Source of the DNA: Luscinia megarhynchos | Lineage: Eukaryota; Chordata; Aves; Passeriformes; Turdidae | Reading direction: 5' to 3' | DNA length: 64,000 bases | Assembly: GCA_034336665.1 (NCBI GenBank) | Contig: JAPFBE010000003.1 | Location: forward strand, 34,818,360 to 34,882,359 | Shown: piece by piece, positions 49,283 to 62,730 of the stretch | Numbering within the stretch: the first letter of the stretch is position 1 | Layout of the letters: every line of letters begins with the position of its first letter | Notes under the pieces: generated by a model | What the model saw: the letters and a program-made list of their open reading frames with translations, nothing else | What the model was told of the DNA's origin: nothing | The model's database searches: none | Position numbers and translations under genes: made by a program

Positions 49283-52200
49283 GGCAGTAAACTTTACGTG
49301 TTGTTTAGAAGCTTGGGATATCAGTGTCGTCTTGCTATAAATCTGTCTCAAATTTATTTCTTCTACACTCTTCTTAAAGTCTGATGTCTCTATATATTGT
49401 TTCCTTGTCTTGATAGTCACATATTAGTAATGGCGAAACAGTAAACATAAGATAAATATTGGAATTTATTACATATTCAGCTAGGTGGTGAAACAAATTG
49501 CTGTGCTTTACTGAATCAATAAAGTTACAGAGTAATAGGAAATCTGGATTTACACTTCGACTTTTCTGTTTGAAATTTAATTCAGATTTAAAAAAAAAGT
49601 TTATGAAATCTTGTTATTGCCTATTATAAATTTGTAGTTATATTTGAAGAGGTTTTTCTTGGAAATATGCATAATTTCTTGGTTTCCAGAAAATCAGTTT
49701 TACATGCTGTGTGTCACACCACAGTATTCAGACAATTAGCAGAAACTGTATTGGCTTGACGTTGGAAGACGCAGTTCCTCATTATGACTTGTCAGCCTTC
49801 TGTCAGGGGAAATACTCAAGCTTTTATTCTTAAGGCAGCAGGCAATTGCTCTGTGGAATAAAAGAAAATTCTGGCTACTTCTGATTAAGAACTGGGTCAA
49901 ATAGCTAAGTAGGACATAAAAATGTAAAGATTTTTGATATTTTTTCTGGTTTGTTTTTTTTTGTTTTAAGATGGAGCTTACATCTTTGGGATTAAGTGCC
50001 AGGGCTTTCCTGGCAAATGTGTTTATTAATGTTTGAACAAGATACCAGTCTTCATTTTTGACGCAGGTTTCCTTAACCTAGTGCAAGCTGAGATTGTGTA
50101 AAATGTGGGCTTTCTTAGCACTAGTTAAAATATTGAAATGTATAATTCAGGTAAGTGCATTATAAGTAAAAGCAACATTAAAATAATTAATTTCCCCTTG
50201 TGGAATATCAAAGACGAAAAATAAAAATATACCAGCTCTTCTTATATCAACATTGCTAAAAAGCAAACTTTGGCTGACATCCTAGGTGCTCAACATGTAA
50301 ACAGATTTTTGTTTTTCAGGAATTTAAATATCATTTGATAACCCCTGATTTGAGGATTATGGTATTGGTATCAAAAATATGTCATAGAATATCTGAGTTA
50401 TAATACTACTTAGCTGAAAAATGTCTGTCAATAGAGGATTTCATCATTAAGCATAGGTGGTGTAGTTGATAGGAATATAGAGTTAGCATTTCTGTAACTG
50501 AAGAATTTTTTTTTTGATCAAAGAACTGTGCTCAACTACTTTATTTGACTAAGAGGGTGATTGGAAGTTATTTAAAACAATTAAAATCACATTTCTTCTC
50601 AGATGTTATCTGGAAATATCAAAGCCTATATGAATCATTACTTTCCTAAGATCTTTTTCCTAAACAGCATATGTAGTCTAATTAGGTTTTGATTTAAAAT
50701 CTCCGTTAAGCTGGCAGAAAAGAGCAGATGAGAAATACAAATCCAAAAGCTCAAATGATAAAAGAACTCTTCAGTCACAAAAGATCACAAAGAGCAGCAT
50801 CTGCCACAAAGTTAGATATTTCAGTTGCACATCTTAATCACATATTTATACTATGATAGTTCTATGCAAGAGTGATACCTAAGCTAATCAGAAGAAACCC
50901 ATACAAATTAAACCTTGAAGATCTGTACTTGTGGTCTAATACAAACAAGAAAAATCCCCATATTAATTACTGAACTAGTGTCTTTTCTGTATCTCTTGAA
51001 ACATGTTTATTTATTTTAAAGCTCTTTTTCAGAATGAATACTATGCTGTATTTAAAAAAATACATAATACCTAAATGTTTACACTTTTTAAAACTCTGGT
51101 ATAAAATGATGTGAAACTAATGTGACTGTATAAATTGAGGTTTCCACAGTTTTGTGGTTTTTGATGTTATTTATTCAGGTGATTTTTTAAAAAAGTAAAT
51201 ATTGAATTATTTTTCAAAACTAATTTAAGACAAATATGTGGATTAATGGAGTATAACTCTTCTTGTAATATTGCTGTAGTGCAAGAAGTAACTCTGACAA
51301 TGTGCTAAGGGATTTGTATTTTGGCCTAATATCCTGACAGAGTCTATCTCTGTCTCCTACTTTGAGCTAGATGAATGGTACTGCACTCAAGGAAGACTAT
51401 GCACATGCTTGTGATCAATCAATTGCTTAAATTCTTTACTGGATTGGGGTCAGATCTCTTCACTCCTAAAAGAGAAATTTCCCAGGATGTTCTTTCCAGA
51501 AAGTGCTTTAACCCCACTTAACTTTTAAAAGTTTGTGTCTAGTTGATCATCAAGATACTGATCCCATTCATAGTGTCAATGGGTACATAATTCCTGATTT
51601 AGGAAAAAAAAGGACATGCAGATTGCTGGCACAGAGTAATTCAAATGGATTTCACCCGAACACCATTTAATGTTTCACGGTACTAACGTCACATAGTTTG
51701 GGATCTTATGGCTCTGCCCTCAATTTCACTTTGTTCACTTGTTCTCTTTACATCAAGCAGTGTGCTTCACATGCACCTTGCAGAGACAATCTTACTTCTT
51801 CATTTCAGGTTCTTCTGGGAAAGGTAATCAAGATGCAAATTATAGTTCTATCACTTATCCTGCCTAAAAATCATTTAGTCTGTACTTAGTCATTTATAAC
51901 TTCAGTCTTGCACTAAGATCCATAATGTATTTAGATCTGTGAATTGCTTAAAAGGCAAAAAATAACTTAGAAGTTGAATTCCTAAATATTACTTTTTGAT
52001 AAATATCAGTCATAACACCCCAGAAGAGAGATAACTAAAGTAATCCATATGACAGAAAGAAAAAAAAAGTTAGCTACCCATTATGGATAGTCACAAAAAA
52101 TAGAAAAGTTTAGCTTCTCTTTGTAGTCAGTGGAGATACATAGGTAATTCTAGAGTCCAAGTCAGTTCACAATGAAGTGGACATCTAAAATAGGTCAGAT

Positions 52201-55200
52201 GGATTATGCCCTAAAATACTTATTTTGTGTCTGTTGTCTCTAAAGAGAACATACTGTCATTTTATATCAGATACAAACACTGTTGACTTTTGAATCCTAT
52301 CAAAGGGATTTTGGTATAAAAATTAAGTTTGGGTGAAATTATGTTCATATGCAAAATTTAACTGTGAAAAACTTTATAAAAGCCTACTACTTGTGCTGTC
52401 CTACACCAACCTAGTGAAATCACAAGTCTGTTTCACTTCTATGATATCTATATTCTGTTGCTGAAGAATGTGTGAGCTATGTAATCTGCTCTTCCTATGG
52501 ATGAGAATGGGAAAGGACCTTGTATGACATAATTGCACTTTCATCACTTTTTTTTTGATAGAGAAGACCAAAATCTTCCACATACGACTTTTCCAGTTGT
52601 TATTTCTGTTGAGAAACTAGACAATAAAAATTGTGGGTCATCTTCTTAATAGATATTTTTGCAGGTAGATCTGTGAGAGATTATTTCTCTTATACTCCCT
52701 TTTCTCTTTACAAGTAGGGGGATTTTTTTGGGAGGGGGAGAGTGGAGTGTCTATGTATGAGAATTTCTTCCCTCGGTCCAAATCAGAGGAAACTCCCAAG
52801 GCTACCCAAACTCCCTCAGACAAGAAACACATTTATGCCACTTCACTACAGTAAGCATACTGTACTTTTCTATGTACTTTTCACTGTACTTTTCTCTTGT
52901 CAGAACTGTAGAGCAAACATCTCTAAGTGAGAATGTGTGTGAGCTTGATTTCCTTAACAGCATCAATCAGTTAGATGAATACAAACGTTGTGAGGCACTG
53001 GAGATGTATTCTGGCTTTGTAGAGAGATCTAATTAATTTGGAGATACGTTAAAAAAGTAAAAACCAGATTTCTTTTTGGATTTGTGAGTTGACCTTGTTC
53101 GCAAACAGGGCAGGTATATGAAATATATGGATTTCTCATTTAGAACATGCTCACTGAAGAGCTGTACCCAAACTAACTCCCAGTCCATAATGACAAAAGG
53201 AATAGGCCATAATGTAAGTGGCTCTGAAGTGAAGCTGATCAGCTCTTGATACTCTCCCACCCTTCATCTCGTCTCCTCTCCTTCATCAAAACTGATAGAC
53301 ATTTGTTGAAAGCTGAGTTTGATATAAGGTTGGCCTAAAGCCTTTATGGAACAATCTGGTATGACCCTTTGAAGCACTGATTGAGTGCAACAAAATAGTT
53401 GGGATGAATGGTGATGATAAATGCTGAAGTGACAAGCTTCAGCAGTTATAGATGAATATTTTGGTCCTTTGAAGTGTCTTTGAGAGCCTGATGGAAATGT
53501 TCACCTTTAAAATATATTGATTCTGAGAGCTGATTCAGATGCTTCATCTTTAGAAGAAAACCTCATGATTAAAAACAACAGTAAAGATGATCTGAAGTTA
53601 CCAGCAAACAATATGTTTCAGTCTAGGTTTTTAGAAGTTCTCAGCAGTTTGGAAGCCATTGTGGATGTTTTAAATTGCTTCAGTGAAATGAGAAGGAAAT
53701 GGTACCAGACAGGTCACAAATAAAAAAAAAGATCCAAATTTTCACTTTTGGTGTATGACATTGGCATATTAATGATTTTTTCAATGTTGTGATTTAGGTA
53801 ATTTCATTATTAAAGCATTCTATTTTCAAATATATCCATTATACATTTTTTAAAAGGGGAAAAAAAAGAAATTGTACTATGTCTGCATTTGGAATGTGAA
53901 GATATTGCAGCTTTTAGGAGATATTTTCCATGGAGGAAGTATGATATCTAGAGTGCTTTTTAAATACATGTTTAATTCTTGTTGATCCTCTGCATCTTAG
54001 ATTAGATGTTGCCTTCAATTTGCCTGAACACTTATGTAAATGGTATCTTGGGCCTGTCAACAGACTTCATCTCTGTTAAGCATCATAATGAGGTATTCCT
54101 ATTACATTTTAAAGATATTAGCAATCCAGAATCAGAGGGCATTCTTTACTACAGAGATAGGGAAAAGATGAAATACTTAGAAAAAATATTTTTCTCATTT
54201 TATTCATTCTTTTAGGAAAATAAAAGAGTTTCCATAGTTTGCAGACTGATGATTTGCTGATCATTATTCTACATTGGTTACCTTGCTATTGGTATTTAGG
54301 GGGTTACACTAACAGGTTCTTCTCACAAAAAAAAAAAAAGAAAAAGAATTTTGTACAAAATGTATTTATTTAGATAAATACTTGAATTTCAAGGGAGAAC
54401 TTGAGCAACTCTTACATATCTTAAAATCTATATTAATTTAATTACATATCTAAGAGACCTCTGTGTGTAATAATATACAACTAAATGTAATATGGTAAAT
54501 ATAAAAAGTTATTAATGTAAGCTTATTTTTTCATGATGAACAGCATACTAGATAGAAAACTTTTTGCTAGAGTGAAAGTATATTCTTACCCCATATTAGA
54601 TGATTTATTGTGTCCAAGTGTCAAGAAAATTAAATATTTTACTAGTATAACTTCATTTAGAGGGGTATATTTTTCACTGTAAAGTAACATTTTCAAAGGC
54701 ACTAAAATCATCTCTGCTGAGCCAAATTTTTTTATTTTTATACACACATGGTGGATTAAAAAAGAAGATGTTCTTTAAAATAAAACCCAGCTTGCAAAAC
54801 AACAAAATGTTGTTCATGAAAATCTAGCAAATGAAAAGTCCAATTTTTTAGGCTATTTATATTGAGAATAGATAATACAAGTATGTATATTTTAAAAATA
54901 TACCCTCAAAAATTGCATGCAAATTTTGTATGAATACTCTTAACATTTCCTTTATATATAAATTTTTTGAAATTGGATTTCTGTAGAGAAGGGCTTTAGG
55001 ATAATGAAGACATAGCTGGAAGCAAAAATTCCTGTGTATTGAACGACTTGCAGCTTACTATGAACTGACTGTGGTGACAACTGGTATAGCACATCACACT
55101 TCAAAAGTAAATTATTTTTAATATATAAGAGAACTGTAAATTCCAGCATATATTATCAAAACAATGGCAATAAAATTATGTGTGTCATAATAAAGAACAT

Positions 55201-57097
55201 CTACAAAGAATCCCAAATCCATGCTTTGGTAAAGATTAAAATCTCGGAAAGATTTGAAGAGAAGTATTACTGTAACATCTCTTTAGAATACTGATTTTTA
55301 GTAAACTCCTTAAGCAAGTTTCTGGTGGTTTCCCGGTGGGATGTGTCTGTACTGATTCTAGCCATGTTAAAGCCAGGAAATCAGTGTAATCAGTGGAAAA
55401 AGATCCATGTCATTAGAACCTCATTTACCAGCCTTTTTTATTATTTAGTAAAATATCCCAAATGCATCTGGTTTGGGATGTTGCAAATTTTCTAGCTCTA
55501 GAGGTATAAACCCATCCTTTCATGTTTTTCCATTCACACTATGCTCAAGCTGTAAATATTGTGGTACAGTGATTTAATGAGAGACTGGGCAGCCTTTATT
55601 ACAGGCAAGTTTTTTTGCAGAAGGGAACAAGTATGGAAAGCTCACAGCATCCTGTGTGTGGGGATGCCCCAGCAAACGCTGCCTGCCTGGAACTTAGAAG
55701 CTCTGCCCTGGAGCAGGGCCAGGGCTGAGGATATATGAGGATTAGATTCCACTGGCTTGAGGTTCTGCACTTAAAAAAGGGAAGCAAGTCAAAAACATAG
55801 CCAAGGTCCCCTGGGATGGCTTTTAAAATTCTTCATGCATCCAGAGATGAGAGATGTTCGTTTCCAGTCCTGTTCTGCTCTGGAGTTAAAGTCTTGATGT
55901 AGTATTTCTACAGAGAACCTGACAGAGCTTGGACCAGTATTATGAAGAAGTGGGAGTTTCTGAGCAAGGTACATTTGAAATATTACCCAAATTATATTGA
56001 AAGCAGAAACAGTTTTTGTATTTTTATTTTTTTTTTTTCTTTTCATTTATGCTTTCTGATGTAACAATCCTTGGGGAAATGACCTCTATTATAAGCTGAG
56101 TTTAGCTAACAAGATATAGTATAGTACTGGAGTTCAGGAAATGAGACTTCCTGTTCTATATTCCAATTCAGTTAGAAGTACATTATGATTTCTTTTGTCT
56201 CTATTTAAATCCCATAATTGTTAAAACTGAATCTTATAAATGCACATTTTTTGTTGCAGCCTCACTATATTAATGAAATTAAACGATTGATGTAACAACA
56301 GCTTTTTAAAATCTAGGTACTGAGATTAATTCCTGGGACCAGAGCAGCCAATCTCTGTATGGCAGATATGATCTTAAAATATTATTTTATTTTCATTTGT
56401 AAATATAGGCCAGTTTTCTTTAGTCAGCAATCCACAATGACATAAACCAGGACTAACTCCATTGAAATAAATGGCTTTGCTTGAATGTAATACTGTGTTG
56501 AGAGGAGGAACATGATATGTTTAAAACTCAAATATATGAACTCAGAAGGACAAATTGACTCTGACAGATTTGCTTTACACACCTTGCTGAAGAAAACAAT
56601 ATTCAGAGTGCTTTAAATGCTCATTTTCCTGTCTTTGACTGACATTACTAATTTGTTATTGTTGTTAGATTGATGTTTTTTTTCCTTTCCTTTGTTGTTG
56701 TACTTGGTCTTGATTGTGTTCTCTTATTCTATTGATTTTTCAGGCACTGCTGTAGAAAAATATTATGAGCTTAAGTTTTTCAGTTATCCAGGGAGAGGAA
56801 AACCTTGAAGAAAACAAAGCAAAAGTATTTGCCTTTTCCAGCCAAGTGTGTAGGTCATCCACCAGGGTTGAAAGGAGAGATGATGATCAGTAGTATTGCT
56901 AGTTTAAATCCAGAGAAAATGCTTTGATTGGTGCAAAGACACTTTGTAGTTATACTGGCATAAGTACAGCTAAAATTTAAGTGTAAATTGAAGAATTGAT
57001 CAGATAATGGAAGTTTTGCTCTGTGGTACACTTCAACACTCATAAAAAAGGTGGCAATTTTAACAAAGACTCAAAAAAGTTACAGGTTTGATACTCA

Positions 57098-57134
57098 CAT
57101 ATGTATATGTATGTATATATATGTGTATATATAT
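57098..57134 (+). repeat. TA/TG alternating tract
   Basis: Alternating purine-pyrimidine DNA (ATATGTATATGTATGTAT then ATATATGTGTATATATATG), about 37 bases, in NALF1 intron 1. Confidence 0.85.
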
Positions 57135-60100
57135 GCCTTAAAGGAAGTGGACCAGAGAAATTACTGATGTAGGATCAAGCATTCTGGAGAGACTAGAACA
57201 GTCTTGCAGCAGAGTCCTATGGAAATTTAAAGAGTCATGAGTTATGGAAAATTAAGAAGTACAGAAAAAATGTAACAATTGCTTCTAAATTGTCTTCTTT
57301 TTCAGAATTTGTTTGCTTTTTCTGTGGAAGTGTAAATTACTTAGGGTATTTTCTTTCTTTCATCAATACTTCAGAAAGGTTCTACAGTAAAAGTATGTGT
57401 ATTCACACATGCATCTATTGTTGGGATGCCCACTAACCCTGTCTTACATTGGTCTTCACAAATTCTTTTGTAGACCCTATGTGGAATATTTTAGATTATT
57501 TTTGTTTCTGCTTCTCTATTTGCATATTACAACAAAGTTTATTGTTCTGCTTATGTATGAGGTTTTTTTTAAGACTGGCATATTTTGATCACTGTGATTA
57601 TCTGGGAGATCAGGTTATTATTACTGTTGTATAATGTGATTTTTATATTTTTTCTGAAATATTTTAAAGGGCAAAATTATGCTATCTTATGGAATGTAAG
57701 TATGAATTACAGTGACTTCCCAAATATTTCTTTAAAAGTTTTTTTTAGTTCCTGGTGTTTTTTTTCCTTTCTGATTGCTACAGAAATGGTCCTCTTTAAA
57801 TTATGGTAAGAAAGCAAATATTTACAGCATGGTGTTTTGGGTTTTGTGCTCAATAGTTTTTTTAATATACTGCTTTGAAGAGTGCCAATAGAAGTTTGGG
57901 ATGGAAAATATATTTTTCTTTTTTTTTATAGTTGTTTAGAACTGCAGGAGAAGGAGATATGTCTTGCAGCTTGTAGAAAGTATTTGCATCTCAGAGTTTG
58001 ACCAAAGTCTTAACTGGTAGTGAAGACTCATGGGAAGGAAAGTGATAGCTGTGAATGTCAGTAAGCCTTTTTTTTTTGGAGTTTTTTTTTAGTTCCTTTA
58101 AAATTGTACTCCTGAGTATAGGGCAAAGTATATATTAATACAGAGATGTTTGAAACAATATTATGATAGTTCAAAAGACCTGAAATCCTTTAGAATTTTT
58201 TTTTTCTCCTACAAGTACAGGCACTACTGGGGAACTCAAATATTACAGTAATTCAGCAGTGCAGGAGTCCATAGCATGCAGGTGCACCATGAAATGCAAC
58301 TATGATACTGCTCAAAGGGCTGGTCCTGCTTCACACTCTGTTCCTGACTTTGTCTCTTAATAGGGTTAAAAGGCAATTATTTACTTCTTACAGAGTCTGT
58401 ACACGCTGGGCAGCACAAATCACAAGTGCCTGAGCTGTGGACAGGCAGCTGCCCTCAGGCTGTCTCCATCAGCATTTCAGTTCAGGTCAGAGGTGTGCTT
58501 TGGAAACTTCCCACTCACTCCTTCTGCCTCTCTCCCTGCCCCTTGATTGGCCACACAGACTGGGTTGCTGTCTGCTGAAAGCAAAGGCATACAGGTGCCC
58601 AAGAAGTGCACCTGTAAGGAGCTGCAGGCACTAAGAGATGTGCAGTCCCTAAAAAGGACCAGGGTAGCCCCAAAGTACACGTGTAATGTGTGTACCAGGC
58701 TCTTGGCACAGTTTCAGTTTACAGAGTGTCTTCACAGAGCCACACTCCCTGTTAATATTCATATAGTTAGAGTTAAAGAGGCTGAAATTCAACCTGGAGA
58801 TAATTCCCAAAGTATCCCGGCAATTTCTTTAGGACTGCATCTCAAGGCCCTGAGCCAAATGGCTGAAATGATTCACTGCACCTGGCTCTATATAATCATG
58901 GCAGTAGTGATTGTGTATTATCCTTTTAAATTTTTTTTCTTTTATCTTCTGTTGGCTTGCCTGTGAAGGTGATGCAGATTTCTGCTCTCTGCTTTCCCTG
59001 CATCTGCCAAGCCTGTGTGCAGCAGAACCACTGCAGCTCTGCTGCATTTGGATCTGCCTCTGAACTCACCGTGGATTTCACAGCACCTTCCCAACACATG
59101 GACATAAGGCTGAACAGAACTGTCAGTGCTTCTTCATGGCAATTATACAGGTTTCAGTTTTAGAACAGTGCAAAAATATCTAAATAATCATGAGAAGGAA
59201 AAAAAAAAATTGTGAGGGAAATTTGCAGCAGTGAAACTAGTCTGTCCTGTCTTTATATAATACTGTCCTCACAATGTTCTGAAGTATTTTCTTGTTTCCT
59301 GCTAAAATAAAAAAAAAATTCTATGATGCAGTGTTCAGGCTAGATTTTAGGTAGCCACTGAACCGACAATTGTAATGCAGGAAAGCCTAAATAGCTAATT
59401 TTCTTTTTTAATTATTTCAATTTCTATATGTATGCAAAGACTTCACTTCCTTTGGATTTTTTCAGCATACAAGACAAAGGTGTGTCTATGTTTTGGATTG
59501 ATATTATTTTTCTTCACAGAGTAAACCTTTTTTCTTTGAATGATTAGAAAGTACTGTGCAGTTCATAAGAAAATAGGACATTGGAAGAATATTTCTCTGC
59601 TGATAGAATGTTTGCTGTTAGTATACAGGGAACTACTACCTTTCCAGTTTTTTATTATTTAGGTATTTTTATTGCAATATGCCCAGTAATTACAGGTCAT
59701 TGCTTTCAAGGCATTTATTTATGCCATGTATTGAGTTGGTTTTAAGTAAATATAATGGACTTGTAGGAAGAAAATTAGTTCTTCTAGAGGTCATATTCTA
59801 ATAGTAGCAGTGGTCCTGACAATCTGTGGGGTTTTAAAAAGTTTTTAGCCTTTGGTAACCATCAGGAAGCTTTCTTACCTTTTCTCCAGCTTGAAGCCTG
59901 AGCAGGGATAAAAGGAGGAAAGAAAAGTGATATACTGACCTAGCAAAAATGGATAAAGAAATAATTGGCTGAAATAGTATCGGTGTGTGTGATTGATCAG
60001 AACATGAGGGGAATACCTGCCAGGTGATCAGCAGTTTCTGCACCACCAGGTGTTACTGACCTGACCAGGAACTGCAAGGGAGACTGTGCTGCAGAGACAA

Positions 60101-60725
60101 GACATTTTCCAGCCAGCAGGAAAAGCAGTCAGTGGCAGACAGCCAAAACTGCAGATGTTTAGCTAAGGTCAACATAAGAGCAGACAGAAAACATATTCAC
60201 AGAAGACTTCAGTCAAATGTATTTCAGGTTACACTCATGTTGCTTTACCCTGAAGCCTGAAGGAACTGATACTGAAGGATCACAAAACTGAAAAGAGTGT
60301 GTTTTTTGGCAAGCAGGCTGTAGGAGCTGACATACTACACTGCTCTGGGAATAAGCTTGGAAGGTAAAATGAATTTTTACACCAGACCAGAAAATTGCTT
60401 GTCAGTTTGTGAAGTTTCTTCTTAATTCATATTAGGCAGTAGTCAATTTATCATGCTTAAGATTCAATAAAATATTTTTCGATATTCTTTTCTATTAATA
60501 TATTTTTATATATGAAAATATACTTACTATTAGAGACAAATTCCTTTCAAAGGTACTTAGAATAGTGTTCAAAATCTTAATTTTCTCTAAATGTGTAGCA
60601 ACTCCACCAAAATTTCATCAAAATCTGATTCTTGCTGTTTCATGTGTTAAATCTGCTGGTTCTTTCTAATAAATGCTCCTGTAGTTCTTACTGATTTTTT
60701 TGTATAGCTTCTCTAATTTTTTCTT

Positions 60726-60774
60726 TATATACATATATATATATATCTATATATATATCTATATATATATATCT
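60726..60774 (+). repeat. (AT)n tract with ATCT interruptions
   Basis: About 49 bases of AT repeats broken three times by ATCT, suggesting a higher-order unit of roughly 15 bases. Self-complementary and likely to vary in length. Confidence 0.9.
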
Positions 60775-62299
60775 AGTGTCAAACTGTTAGATTGACATGG
60801 AGACTAAGGTAGAAGTATTGGTCATAAATATGGCCATATTTATAAGAATTATATTAAAGAGGTATAGCTAAACCAGTAATAAAGCCCAGGTAAATATAAT
60901 TTTGAATATCTTGAAATACTAGTAGAGGGATATGTTGCCTATTTGCTCCTTTCACATACTATACATATACATATTTTGGGCTGTATTAATGGCTACAGAC
61001 TGATGAAGGCATTTAAGTGCAGTTTCTTGTTTGACAGAGAAGGATTTTATTTGTATATTGTCCATATAAATGAGAATGTCTGTACATTTGCTGTAATACA
61101 AGAGTTTCCTACATCTCTAACACATTACAATATGTGTGTTACCTGTGATTCTTGGCAAAAAGGGATGCATATATCAAGTCTTCATTCATTAAGATTTTGC
61201 TATTAGCAGCTGATTCTGGTAGACACTGTTTCACACATTACTGTTGCTTTAATTATGTAAAGGGCACTGGTACAGGCCACACTTCCTGGTTTGATGCAGC
61301 CAGGATCGTCCTAAATAAGTTTCCAACTTCTGCCCACGAGTGGTAAAGATGACAATTGAAAACATCTTTTAGGATATAGCTATCCTTTTCCCTTTATTGT
61401 TCATCACTACCCAGCCCTTTCTCTTTTCCCCTCCTTAAGCTCTCTGCCAAACCAACCTCTCCTGATGAGTTTGGCTGTGGTCTTTGGTACAGTAATATTC
61501 TGTACTAAGAAGGACAACTTTCTGAAAGAGGGAATAAAATACGAGTATCCATGAGTGAAGACCTGCAGCTGAAAAGAGTGGTGTATAGAAGTTGGGATAG
61601 GAATAAGCTGTATGCCCATGAAGTAGAGGATGATAACTGCAGAGGTAGCAGACTTTACCTTTATTGTTTGTGTTGATTTAATTCTGGCTTGCTGTACTGA
61701 ACAGTTTACTGTGAGGAACTTTTATGTATAAATCCACAAAAAATAGAAGTCCTTCATTAAAATGGTGTTGCTACCTTTCAACTGGCAACATCAAATGCAG
61801 AGTTCTGTATCTTTGATTTAAATAATAATGAAAAATAACAATTGTTTTCAATATGCTATTTTCAGTTTTGCCAAATTCTTTGTCTTATAAAGAGAGTTAA
61901 GTAATTATATAATTTACTTAATTTGTGATTTAAATTTGCTTACTAATTATGTCTTTTTAGTCTCTTCATTTAAAGGTGCCAGGCTTCACCCCTAAAAAAT
62001 AAATCTCAGTCTTTGTAGCTTTTATGCCAGTATTCTTTCCTTTTTTCTTCTCTTTCTCAACAATATCTGTTTTAAATTGTGATTAGTATCAAAGAAGTAT
62101 TTTCATTTATCTGTGCATATCAAGGTCTTCCTTTTCTTCAGTAGTCATACTGGGTTTTTTAATTCTACATGAAGTATTTAATATGGTTCTTTCCCCTGTG
62201 CTTCTATTAGGCTAGGCAGTGCTGTATTCCATCTGCTATTGTTTCCCATTTCATTGAGCTCTTTAAAGCAAACTAAATGCTCCTTGACCTGTTTTGGCC

Positions 62300-62730
62300 T
62301 TAATTAACCTAAGACTTGTTGTGTCCATTGTAAACATTTCCATCTTATTGTTACTTCCATTTCCAGATGATTAATAAATAGATTAAACACTTTCATCCCT
62401 TGTAAAGAACCTGAGGGCACCCTACTGTTAACCTTTAGCCACATGGAGCAGTGACCACTAATAAATGCATTCTGCTTCTCTGTTCTCCTTTTTGTAGTTG
62501 ATTTCTAGTCAATGACAATGCTTTACTTCTCATCCTGTGATTACTTAGTTTCTCTAATAGCCTGATGTGGGAAGCATTCTCAAAGGCTTTTTGGAAGTCC
62601 AGAAAATCTGTATCTGCCAGTTCTTTCTTATCTGCTATTTATTAACATGCCAAAAGAATGCTAATAGGTTAAAGACATATACAGGGCATTAAGTCGTCTA
62701 ACTTTGATCCACTTTTGCTTTTAATTGGCT
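62300..62730 (-). pseudogene. Decayed CR1/L3-type LINE reverse transcriptase fragment
   Basis: Translated on the minus strand, 62608 to about 62430 reads DFLDFQKAFENASHIRLLEK and continues to a single stop. This is the shape of the LINE reverse transcriptase block with its D-F-x-K-A-F and H-x-x-L-L-x-K-L motifs. Downstream the GxPQG turn survives as GCPQ (about 62415). After a frameshift comes VFNLFINHLEME (about 62390-62355, matching FNxFINDLE). The catalytic FADDT box is traceable as FTMDT at 62334-62320, so two key positions are lost. The order and spacing of the motifs are right for CR1/L3 elements. It is older than the other CR1 copies in the window and inactive. Confidence 0.82.

Noticed and set aside
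58547..58966. 139-codon frame with CxC and CxxC pairs and a hydrophobic end
   Set aside because: The cysteines do not form a known domain, the hydrophobic end is a T-rich run, and another frame overlaps it on each strand. It lies inside the NALF1 intron without splice signals that I can defend.
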